DNA from: Candidatus Moraniibacteriota bacterium
GTDB lineage: Bacteria; Patescibacteriota; Minisyncoccia; Moranbacterales; GCA-2747515
Reading direction: 5' to 3'
DNA length: 5,836 nucleotides
NCBI GenBank assembly: GCA_029938745.1
Contig: JAOZUJ010000033.1
Coordinates: 1 to 5,836 of the forward strand
The position numbers and the translations under genes were made by a program. Below the pieces are notes generated by a model that saw nothing but the letters and a program-made list of their open reading frames with translations, did no database searches and was not told the DNA's origin. This document shows, one piece after another, positions 1 through 5,836 of this stretch. Numbering within the stretch: the first letter of the stretch is position 1; every line of letters starts with the position of its first letter.

Positions 1-935
1 TACACAATCACAAAAAAATATTCATTAACACTATTACAAGCTTTTTTATACTTTCTATTATATTGATGTTTTACAATGTTTACACACAAATGTCACTTTT
101 TGATTTCATGCGGATAATTGAATCACCCAAATCAATACACCGAGAAACAAATATTTTTATACTCTACATAAGCACATTTTATCCACTCATCTTTGGTATT
201 ACGCCAATTGCATTATTTGCATTTATATTTGCTATCATGCGTATAATCATTCATAAAAAATGGCACTTCTACTATACGCTCACATTCTATAGTATTTTAT
301 TTATATTGCTTTATTATGCAGGCTCTATCATAAATAATGTCGTACCAATTGTACGCTACCAGATTATACTTTATCCACTCGTTATTTTTGTTGCGAGTAT
401 TGGACTATATGATTTCATACGTCTTTTTTCACATAAATATATATTTATTGTTATTACTAGTTTATTTATTTTTGTTATTGGAATTGTCCAACTCAACAAC
501 CTTGCAAATTTTTATTTCTCCTACAATAGCCCTCTATTACCAAAAAATTACATAATTAATATGAAAGATATGGGCGATGGCAATTACGAAATTGCAAAAT
601 ATCTCAACGCTTTACCAAACGCTCAAAATTTATTAATATGGACAGACAAGCGTGGGATATGTCAATTTTTCACAGGTTCTTGTAATAATATGATAAAAGA
701 TCCTCTCTTAGAAGATATTGCACCCGACATAGATTACTATATCATTTCACAAAATCGCAAACATCATATTATAGATTTAACCAAAAAACTTTCTCACAGA
801 CCAAATTACAATCTCCGACTAGACAGACTATATGATACTTCCATACAACCGCTATACAGCATATACCCCAGCAAACGAAATAATCATTACATTCATGTCC
901 TTGATGCTAACGAAATAATCATTATTGATAATTAA
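1..935 (+). CDS. GT39/PMT_2-like membrane glycosyltransferase, C-terminal part (5' end outside window)
   Basis: This is the C-terminal half of a polytopic glycosyltransferase. The frame is open from the first complete codon at position 3, giving 310 visible residues. A TTG at 63 and an ATG at 66 could be taken as starts, but the residues before them are hydrophobic and match gene 2, so the true start lies upstream. The motif NVYT (75-86) aligns with NVYT of gene 2 (1958-1969). About five hydrophobic segments follow, then a VRYQIILYPL motif near 351-380, which resembles the RY..LYP signature of GT39 enzymes. The last ~140 residues form a hydrophilic, presumably extracytoplasmic domain starting FYFSYNSPLLP (510 onward) with a CX6C pair (codons 660-662 and 681-683). 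The family would transfer a sugar from a polyprenyl-phosphate donor at the outer membrane face. The catalytic N-terminal loop is not visible, so activity cannot be judged. The gene ends with TAA 2 nt before gene 2. Confidence 0.85.
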   Translation, partial: HNHKKIFINTITSFFILSIILMFYNVYTQMSLFDFMRIIESPKSIHRETNIFILYISTFYPLIFGITPIALFAFIFAIMRIIIHKKWHFYYTLTFYSILFILLYYAGSIINNVVPIVRYQIILYPLVIFVASIGLYDFIRLFSHKYIFIVITSLFIFVIGIVQLNNLANFYFSYNSPLLPKNYIINMKDMGDGNYEIAKYLNALPNAQNLLIWTDKRGICQFFTGSCNNMIKDPLLEDIAPDIDYYIISQNRKHHIIDLTKKLSHRPNYNLRLDRLYDTSIQPLYSIYPSKRNNHYIHVLDANEIIIIDN

Positions 936-937
936 AT

Positions 938-2833
938 ATGAATTTTTTGCACAAGAAGGAAACTTACATAATATATGGATTACTTACAACTACAATATTA
1001 TTATTTTTTAGCTTTGGCTTATTTCATATTGCTGAATTTGAAACAACAGATGAGCATCTATGGAAATATGATCGCATACCACAATATTGGAGTGCTCTCG
1101 AAGATAGAGACTGGGCAGAAACATACATAAATGATAAACCCGGCGTAACTGTCGCACTTATTTCTGGCATTGGACTGTTATTAGAGCCTGATCCAAGTAA
1201 AGCTCTCGTTGTCGACACGACCAATCCACACAGAGACTTGTATGAACGTTATAAACCAGAAGAAGTTCTTCGTATTAATTATGCATTTCGGTTACCCGTA
1301 CTGATCTTTTCCACACTATCCTTATTACTCTTTTTCTGGCTTGCATATAAAATATTTAACTCTCTGTGGCTCGCCCTACTTACAACAACTGCCATTGCTC
1401 TAAATCCAATACTTATCGGAATGTCCCAAATCATAAATCCAGATAGTTTCTTCTGGATTAGTGGCGGACTTGCAGCATTTTCTTATTTAGCACTTCTCAA
1501 AACAGATGCTAAAAAATTCATTTATCTTACTATTCTTTTTACTGGTTTAGCCTTACTTTCAAAGTATACAGCTGTCACACTTTTTATATTTTACGTTATT
1601 GCACTTTTTTCTCATATCATCTTTGCATCCCAAGATGATATTTCCGTATTACAAAATAAGTTCATTATAAAACACGTCCTTATTCTTATTGCAATATTTT
1701 TAGCATCATTATGTATCTTTGTAATATTTATTCCCGCTATATTCGTAGAACCTAAACTTCTCATTAAAGGAATTTCACAATTTATTGGACTCAAAAAAAT
1801 ATTACTATTATTAATATTTACCTTTGGATTTGCATCGATTATGTATTGGAAAAAAGACTTTTATCCAAAACTTTCCTCTTTCTTACAAAAATACAATCAC
1901 ATTTTTGTTTTTATCACTTCAACAATTTTCCTTTTTATTATCACCTTTTCTCTTGTTAATGTATATACTGATCAACAAATGGTTCCATTTGATGAAGCAA
2001 GAGATCGCGCATATGCAAATGAACCAAAAGATTTTAATTTTAAACCCTTATTTATTGATGACGCTAGAAATTGGAAAAAAACGAAGCTTTACTTTATGGA
2101 AACGTATCCAATTCTCTTTTCACTAACGCCTATTGCATTTTTATTAGTTATTTATATCTCTATCCGATCATTCTCCAAAAAAATTAAAAACACGTCCCTA
2201 AGCATTTATTATCCGATTACAACATTTTTTATTATTTATTTCCTTTTAACTATATTTGCACGTATCGTAACAAATGTACGTTACAGTATTATACTATATC
2301 CCCTTATTGCACTTTTAACCGTAGTAGCACTTCGTGAAATTTCCAGAAAATTTCCAGTACATCAAAAAAGATTCTTAGGAATTACAAGTGTCGTTTTAAT
2401 ATTATGTGGAACAATCACCCTGTGGTCCTTGAAACCATTTTACTTTAGTTATACTAGTCCATTATTGCCACAACAATACTCTATTCATGATTCATGGGGA
2501 CATGGCTCATACGAAGCTGCACAACATCTTAACAACCTCCCCAATGCAGAAAATCTAACAATATGGTCAAATAGTAAAACCGTTTGTGCTTTTTTTAATG
2601 GAAAATGTTTACGCAGTCGCAAAATTGACCTATCTATAATAGAACCTAATTATTTTGTAATATCAAAACGAGGCTTACTCAAAGAAAGAAACCACTTCAA
2701 ATTTATCAATAAGCCAGATAATTACAAAGAGGCTGAATTATATTTCACATCATTACACGATAATCCTGAATGGACAACGTTTATTAATAATCGACCAGAT
2801 AACTTTATAGTAATTATTCCATTTACAAAATAA
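938..2833 (+). CDS. GT39/PMT_2-like membrane glycosyltransferase (631 aa)
   Basis: This is a predicted integral membrane glycosyltransferase with about 12-13 hydrophobic segments, as usual for the GT-C fold. The first segment is residues ~11-31. It is followed by a long outer loop (32-112) with an Asp-Glu pair at D38-E39 in TTDEHLW, placed like the acidic catalytic motif of PMT/ArnT enzymes, and DKPG at 66-69. Further family-like features are INPDS (166-170), LALLSKYTA (204-212) and VRYSIILYPL (447-456). A loop at ~342-389 and a C-terminal domain (~500-631) should face outward. The C-terminal domain carries C550 and C557 and is shared with gene 1. Expected role: transfer of a sugar from a polyprenyl-phosphate carrier to a surface glycan, lipid or protein; the acceptor cannot be read from sequence. 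The ATG at 938 lies 2 nt after the gene 1 stop and has no Shine-Dalgarno-like tract, so translation may be coupled. The stop overlaps the next start by one base (TAATG). Confidence 0.88.
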   Translation: MNFLHKKETYIIYGLLTTTILLFFSFGLFHIAEFETTDEHLWKYDRIPQYWSALEDRDWAETYINDKPGVTVALISGIGLLLEPDPSKALVVDTTNPHRDLYERYKPEEVLRINYAFRLPVLIFSTLSLLLFFWLAYKIFNSLWLALLTTTAIALNPILIGMSQIINPDSFFWISGGLAAFSYLALLKTDAKKFIYLTILFTGLALLSKYTAVTLFIFYVIALFSHIIFASQDDISVLQNKFIIKHVLILIAIFLASLCIFVIFIPAIFVEPKLLIKGISQFIGLKKILLLLIFTFGFASIMYWKKDFYPKLSSFLQKYNHIFVFITSTIFLFIITFSLVNVYTDQQMVPFDEARDRAYANEPKDFNFKPLFIDDARNWKKTKLYFMETYPILFSLTPIAFLLVIYISIRSFSKKIKNTSLSIYYPITTFFIIYFLLTIFARIVTNVRYSIILYPLIALLTVVALREISRKFPVHQKRFLGITSVVLILCGTITLWSLKPFYFSYTSPLLPQQYSIHDSWGHGSYEAAQHLNNLPNAENLTIWSNSKTVCAFFNGKCLRSRKIDLSIIEPNYFVISKRGLLKERNHFKFINKPDNYKEAELYFTSLHDNPEWTTFINNRPDNFIVIIPFTK

Positions 2834-4428
2834 TGTCTACAAAAAATTCAAAAGTATGGCCATTTCTCACAAAATGGCATGTCATGATTCTATTATTTGC
2901 AATTGTATTGATTGGTGCTTACTTACGACTATCTAATTTTAGCGAGCTAGCCAGATTCAATGCGGACCAGGTACGAGATACAAAAATAGTCACTCAAATG
3001 ATACAAGAACATAAATTCCCCCTACTGGGACCCAAAGCAGGCGGAACAACATTTAAACTCGGACCAGCTTTTTATTATTTACAATATATTTCCGGCACAC
3101 TGTTTGGTGCTACTCCGGCCGGCATTGCACTCATTGTTCCTCTACTGAGTATTTTGTCTATTATTGCACTTTTTTATCTTTTACGATTTTATTTTTCAGA
3201 GCATCTCTCTTTGTTACTCACCTTTCTATATGCGATATCTTTTTATGCTATTCGATACTCTCGTTTTGCTTGGAATCCTAATTTGATACCATTTTTTCTT
3301 TTTGTTTATTTAATTGCATTACTGCAAATATTACATCGGAAATCTTCTTTTTTTTGGTATATTATTGCCGGAATAACCATGGGCATTGGTATGCAGCTAC
3401 ATGCAACACTACTTATCTTTATGCCTGCATTATTTGTCTGTACACAAATTTATTTATATCGCAAAAATCATTTCATCCAAATTAAAAATATTCTGATTAT
3501 CTCACTAATCACACTAGCATTATATACTCCTGCAATTGTTCATGATATTCAAAATAACGGCAACAATATTAAAGCCTTTTTTCAGGGAACACAAACAAAA
3601 ACAGAAGAAAATCCAAATCTCATTACTCGCTTTGCTCTTACTAGTCAATTTTTTGTACAAGGAAATTTTTATGTACTCACAGGAATTGAACCACGCAAAG
3701 ACTGGCTTGATGTCAAAAAAATTATTCAATTGAAAAAATATACTGAAATTGTAATAGCGACTATAGGTACAATATTTTTTATTATTGGTCTAATATTATT
3801 AATAAAACAATTACGAAAAACTAGTCCGTCTCCAAAAAAATCATTTCTCTTTCTCATTAGTTCTAGTGTAGCAATTACCTTTTGTCTTTTTTTCCTTGTC
3901 GCTGGAGAATTGAATATTAGATTTTTTATCATATTAATATTCCTTCCATTCATTCTTATAGGTCTAATCATCCATGCTTTTCTAACTCACTATCAAAGAA
4001 ACCTCTTTGCCAAAATACTCACGATCCTAATGATAGTCCTTATAACATTCTCAAATTTTATAGCCTACAAAACAGCGTATAATTTCTCCAACCTCATAAC
4101 AAAAGAAGACGTTTATGGCGGAATTAGCATCGGCGAATTAACCGAAATCACAGAATTCATTGCAGAACATGCAGAAAAAGAAAATTATATTATCCCACTT
4201 GACTATGTACGATCTGTAAAATTCTTTGTTCGACAAAATGATGTGAATATATCAAATATTACAGAAGAATCAATACCGATAAACTCAAATGCATTTCTTA
4301 TTACAAAAAATAAAAAAAGTATTAAACTTCCATCTGATTACGAACAATGTTTCAGTATTCTTGAAAAAAAACAAACGAAACGATTTACAGTCTTTATGTT
4401 ACACAAAACAAAAATATGTCCAAAATAA
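2833..4428 (+). CDS. GT39/PMT_2-like membrane glycosyltransferase, divergent type (531 aa)
   Basis: This is a predicted polytopic membrane glycosyltransferase with roughly 11 hydrophobic segments. After the first segment (~15-33) the outer loop carries FNADQVRDTK (42-51), with D45 and D49 as candidate catalytic or metal-binding acids. FKLGPAFYYLQ (74-84) and RFAWNPN (144-150) follow, then GMQLHATLL (186-194). NIRFFIILIFLP (361-372) takes the place of the RY..LYP motif. This loop pattern is common in PMT_2-type proteins of uncultured candidate-phylum bacteria. The last ~110 residues (from ~420) form a hydrophilic domain with no visible similarity to the tail of genes 1 and 2; it has C506 and C528. 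The ATG at 2833 shares a base with the gene 2 stop and has no Shine-Dalgarno-like sequence, which favours translational coupling and one operon. Donor and acceptor are unknown. The family assignment is good; the exact function is not determinable here. Confidence 0.85.
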   Translation: MSTKNSKVWPFLTKWHVMILLFAIVLIGAYLRLSNFSELARFNADQVRDTKIVTQMIQEHKFPLLGPKAGGTTFKLGPAFYYLQYISGTLFGATPAGIALIVPLLSILSIIALFYLLRFYFSEHLSLLLTFLYAISFYAIRYSRFAWNPNLIPFFLFVYLIALLQILHRKSSFFWYIIAGITMGIGMQLHATLLIFMPALFVCTQIYLYRKNHFIQIKNILIISLITLALYTPAIVHDIQNNGNNIKAFFQGTQTKTEENPNLITRFALTSQFFVQGNFYVLTGIEPRKDWLDVKKIIQLKKYTEIVIATIGTIFFIIGLILLIKQLRKTSPSPKKSFLFLISSSVAITFCLFFLVAGELNIRFFIILIFLPFILIGLIIHAFLTHYQRNLFAKILTILMIVLITFSNFIAYKTAYNFSNLITKEDVYGGISIGELTEITEFIAEHAEKENYIIPLDYVRSVKFFVRQNDVNISNITEESIPINSNAFLITKNKKSIKLPSDYEQCFSILEKKQTKRFTVFMLHKTKICPK

Positions 4429-4456
4429 AAACACCCTGATAAATCAAGATGTTTTT
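4422..4456 (-). terminator. Intrinsic terminator for the - strand genes, perhaps weakly bidirectional
   Basis: The arms at 4427-4440 and 4443-4456 form a 14-bp stem separated by two bases, so the innermost pair probably opens to give a 4-nt loop. In the - strand RNA all 14 positions pair, two of them as G-U wobbles, and the 3' arm runs into a T-rich tract (TTTTTATTTT, 4431-4422). In the + strand RNA the wobbles become two C-A mismatches, so the same element is weaker as a terminator for the glycosyltransferase operon. The stem begins 24 nt after the stop of the 333-aa gene and includes the last two bases of the gene 3 stop codon. This was read directly from the sequence; folding energy was not computed. 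Confidence 0.75.
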
Positions 4457-4480
4457 ATGTAATATTATGATGAAATTGTA

Positions 4481-5482
4481 TTATTTCTTTTCTACTTCCA
4501 CATCATCTTTATCATCTTCTTCGTCTTCATTTTCATCATCCTCATCTTTGTCTCCGTCATCATCATTATCCTCCTGCCCAGCATCGGATGGTGCTGGGTC
4601 ATCTACGTCCAACTCTCCGTCAAATGCAACAAGTAATTCTGTACGTGCTGCGTCAAATGTCGCTTTAAATACACTAATTGCTTCTTTTACAGCTGCTTTG
4701 CGAATAGCCACTAGTTTTTGTACCTCTGGACCAATTTTTTGCATTTCCCGTATTTCGCTACGGAATGTTGCTCCAGCAGCCTTGAGTTCACTATTGAGAT
4801 CCTTTGCGATAGTCTTCAAGTCGTCAGCCGTTGCTTCTCCACTACATGCTGCCTGAGCATCTGCAATTGCTGCATCATATGATGTTGTATACGTAGTATA
4901 CGATTTCTCAATTGCATCCACTTTATCCGTAACAAGTGCGTCTACAGCTGTACGCAATGTCGTTGTTGCTACTTCAATTGCTGTACGACGATCTATAACA
5001 GCTTTTTCAACTGTCGTTTTGAATGTTTCAACAGCAGTATATTGCTCATCTGTCTGTGCTTTTAATTTTGCAGCTGCATAAAATACAGTTCTCTGCTCAT
5101 CACGTTTTTGTCGCTGAACTTGCAACTCCTTTTTTTGTACCACGCGCTTATCTAGCACTTGTGTTAATTTCTTTACGATCTTATCAGCATTCATTTCTTT
5201 ACGCTTTGCAGATTGATCTTTGAGACGCAAAATTGTTTTATCAACACGTTCACACATCTTTTCTGCTTTTTTTCCTTCAATTTCTGTTTTTTTATCAGCT
5301 ATTTTTTCATCACGTTCAGCCTTTTTCTCAGTAATCACAACTTCACGCTCTGCTTTTTTTGCATCACGCTCTGCCGCCTTAGCATCTTTGTCTGCTGGTG
5401 CTGCAAAAACGATACTTCCAGACATCACCGCCATAAGTGCAATCGCACCAACAATTTGATATTTTTTCATATTTTTGTGCAT
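4481..5482 (-). CDS. Secreted coiled-coil-like protein with acidic C-terminal tail (333 aa), unknown family
   Basis: I do not recognise this family. Residues 1-27 are a signal peptide, with likely cleavage after VFA (25-27), so the protein should be exported. The mature protein has three parts. Residues ~30-145 are dominated by Lys, Glu, Arg and Ala with heptad repeats, suggesting a long charged helix or coiled coil. Residues ~146-290 are Ala/Thr-rich and also helix-prone. Residues 304-327 are 19 of 24 Asp/Glu and contain one DxDxDGxxDxxD pattern. There are only two cysteines, C77 and C213. No hydrophobic anchor or sorting motif follows, so it is either released or held by other surface molecules. 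The start could be ATG 5482 or the ATG at 5470 (M5, MKKYQIV...); both leave a good signal peptide and neither has a Shine-Dalgarno-like tract. It lies 17 intervening plus boundary bases downstream of the 94-aa gene and is probably cotranscribed. A structural or ion-binding surface role is only a guess. Confidence 0.85.
   Translation of the reverse strand: MHKNMKKYQIVGAIALMAVMSGSIVFAAPADKDAKAAERDAKKAEREVVITEKKAERDEKIADKKTEIEGKKAEKMCERVDKTILRLKDQSAKRKEMNADKIVKKLTQVLDKRVVQKKELQVQRQKRDEQRTVFYAAAKLKAQTDEQYTAVETFKTTVEKAVIDRRTAIEVATTTLRTAVDALVTDKVDAIEKSYTTYTTSYDAAIADAQAACSGEATADDLKTIAKDLNSELKAAGATFRSEIREMQKIGPEVQKLVAIRKAAVKEAISVFKATFDAARTELLVAFDGELDVDDPAPSDAGQEDNDDDGDKDEDDENEDEEDDKDDVEVEKK
4502..4573 (-). 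other. Acidic low-complexity tail with one DxDxDGxxDxxD loop
   Basis: Residues 304-327 of the 333-aa protein contain 19 Asp/Glu in 24 positions, encoded mainly by GAT and GAA/GAG triplets. Residues 305-316 fit DxDxDGxxDxxD (D305, D307, D309, G310, D313, D316), the calcium-loop pattern of thrombospondin type 3-like repeats. With so many Asp residues the match may be chance, so only the acidic tail itself is certain. Confidence 0.65.
5270..5386 (-). repeat. Heptad repeats in the N-terminal helix of the 333-aa protein
   Basis: Residues 33-71 can be written as seven-residue units: DAKAAER, DAKKAER, a four-residue insert EVVI, then TEKKAER, DEKIADK and KTEIEGK. The AER ending is shared by three units. 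Codons differ between units, so this is a protein-level repeat and not a recent exact DNA duplication. Most heptad core positions are Ala or charged residues, which fits a single long charged helix at least as well as a classic leucine-rich coiled coil. Confidence 0.6.
5402..5482 (-). other. Signal peptide of the 333-aa protein
   Basis: The segment encodes a short basic N-region (MHKNMKK), a hydrophobic core from about residue 9 to 20, a Ser/Gly-containing turn and VFA before APADKD. The predicted signal peptidase I site is between residues 27 and 28. No lipobox cysteine is present, so a lipoprotein is unlikely. Confidence 0.8.
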
Positions 5483-5501
5483 TTATTGTTTATATTAAAT
5501 A

Positions 5502-5786
5502 TTAAAACTCCACAACCTCATCCTCAATGAGCTCATCTAGATCATCAAACTCACTCATATCCATCTCTTCTACGAAGTCGAGTTCGTCCATCTCAATATC
5601 TGCATCAGTAAGAACATTAATTTCTTTTTCTACAACGACTTGATTACCTTGTTTTGTAACAGATGTCTTTTTCACTGTTACTACTTCACTATCAATGTCA
5701 TCAATCGTGCTTGCGCTGTACCAAATAAGGCCACCTACAACCGCAACGACTGCTACAAAGATAACAATATAATACCAACTCTTCAT
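5502..5786 (-). CDS. Small single-pass membrane protein with acidic C-terminal region (94 aa), unknown family
   Basis: I do not recognise this protein. Residues ~5-23 form one hydrophobic Val/Ile/Ala/Gly segment after a short MKSW start. The following part (~24-60) is polar and beta-prone, with alternating Val and charged residues. Residues 61-94 hold 18 Asp/Glu out of 34 with hydrophobic residues between them, which could be an amphipathic acidic helix. With Lys2 before the segment and a strongly acidic part after it, an N-in/C-out topology is most likely, placing the acidic region outside the cell; an uncleaved anchor is more likely than a signal peptide because no clear AXA site follows. 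The ATG at 5786 is preceded by an A/T-only stretch without a Shine-Dalgarno sequence, but an extended -10 promoter sits about 34 nt upstream. It is the first gene of a probable two-gene transcript with the 333-aa secreted protein, and both share the acidic-tail design. Confidence 0.8.
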   Translation of the reverse strand: MKSWYYIVIFVAVVAVVGGLIWYSASTIDDIDSEVVTVKKTSVTKQGNQVVVEKEINVLTDADIEMDELDFVEEMDMSEFDDLDELIEDEVVEF

Positions 5787-5819
5787 AATGTTTTTTATTT
5801 TAATTTTATTACGTTATGT

Positions 5820-5828
5820 ATTATACCA
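5820..5828 (-). promoter_or_regulatory. Extended -10 promoter for the two - strand genes
   Basis: Read on the - strand this is TGGTATAAT: a perfect TATAAT box (5825-5820) with the TGn extension directly before it (5828-5826). Transcription would start near 5814-5812, leaving a leader of about 26-28 nt before the ATG at 5786. A -35 box would lie beyond the right end of the window and cannot be checked; an extended -10 can work with a weak -35. Confidence 0.65.
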
Positions 5829-5836
5829 CATCTTTT

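Noticed and set aside
1824..2126. Open frame in another + phase inside gene 2 (and a similar one at 337-555 inside gene 1)
   Set aside because: Both lie wholly within genes with clear family motifs, and their translations look like out-of-frame AT-rich sequence.
3348..3355. Eight-T run in gene 3 (also an eight-A run at 4364-4371) as a phase-variation tract
   Set aside because: Runs of this length are ordinary in such an AT-rich gene, and both leave the frame intact.
4429..4480. Possible small gene or RNA between the convergent groups
   Set aside because: The 52-base gap is taken up by the terminator hairpin and short AT-rich flanks; no start-stop frame or other structure was seen.
4449..4856. 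Open frame on the + strand encoding a Ser-rich protein opposite the acidic tail
   Set aside because: It is the antisense image of the GAT/GAA repeats (read as TCA/TCT-type Ser codons) and lacks any start signal; the - strand gene has a signal peptide, promoter and terminator.
4887..4901. GTATAC-GTA-GTATAC inverted repeat
   Set aside because: It lies inside the coding sequence and is explained by the Tyr-Thr-Thr-Tyr-Thr-Thr codons; it is too short and wrongly placed for an operator or terminator.
5489..5494. TATAAA on the - strand just before the 333-aa gene, as a separate leaderless promoter
   Set aside because: No acceptable -35 is visible at normal spacing and the intergenic region is AT-rich, so such hexamers are expected by chance; cotranscription from the upstream promoter is simpler.
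5213..5530. Further + strand open frames opposite the start of the 333-aa gene
   Set aside because: They are antisense shadows of the Lys/Glu/Ala-rich codons, with no recognisable protein features, and they overlap the better supported gene completely.

Overview
The window is AT-rich and holds five genes in two convergent groups. Three tightly packed genes on the + strand (one cut by the window start) fill positions 1-4428, and two genes on the - strand fill 4481-5786. All five end in TAA. No Shine-Dalgarno-like purine tract precedes any of the four visible start codons. Low GC, tandem large polytopic glycosyltransferases and small secreted proteins with acidic tails suggest a Candidatus Patescibacteria (CPR) genome. 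That placement is inferred from gene style, because the window contains no phylogenetic marker. Glycine codons are GGN and TGA is not needed in any frame, so the standard bacterial code fits.

Positions 1-4428 (+): three polytopic membrane proteins that look like glycosyltransferase family 39 / PMT_2-like (ArnT/PMT superfamily, GT-C fold) enzymes. Such enzymes use polyprenyl-phosphate sugars to glycosylate lipids, polysaccharides or proteins on the outer face of the membrane. Gene 1 and gene 2 are clear tandem paralogues: they align over all of gene 1 that is visible and share a distinctive C-terminal extracytoplasmic domain with a CX6C pair. Gene 3 is a more distant relative of the same superfamily with a different first loop and its own C-terminal domain. 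The genes are 2 nt apart (1/2) and overlap by 1 nt (2/3), so they are almost certainly one transcript, and its promoter lies outside the window.

Positions 4422-4456: a 14-bp hairpin lies between the convergent groups. It is fully paired (with G-U wobbles) as - strand RNA and carries two C-A mismatches as + strand RNA, so it should serve mainly the - strand genes.

Positions 4481-5836 (-): an extended -10 promoter at the right edge leads into a 94-aa single-pass membrane protein with an acidic C-terminal region. After 17 intervening bases comes a 333-aa secreted, mostly helical Lys/Glu/Ala-rich protein with an N-terminal heptad-repeat segment and a very acidic tail. I recognise neither family. 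They look like a two-gene envelope/surface unit, and any link to the glycosyltransferases next door is only positional.

No RNA genes, mobile elements, CRISPR arrays or origins were seen. The most interesting points are the paralogous glycosyltransferase pair with its shared ectodomain and the pair of exported acidic-tailed proteins. I do not see clear evidence of a novel multi-component system.
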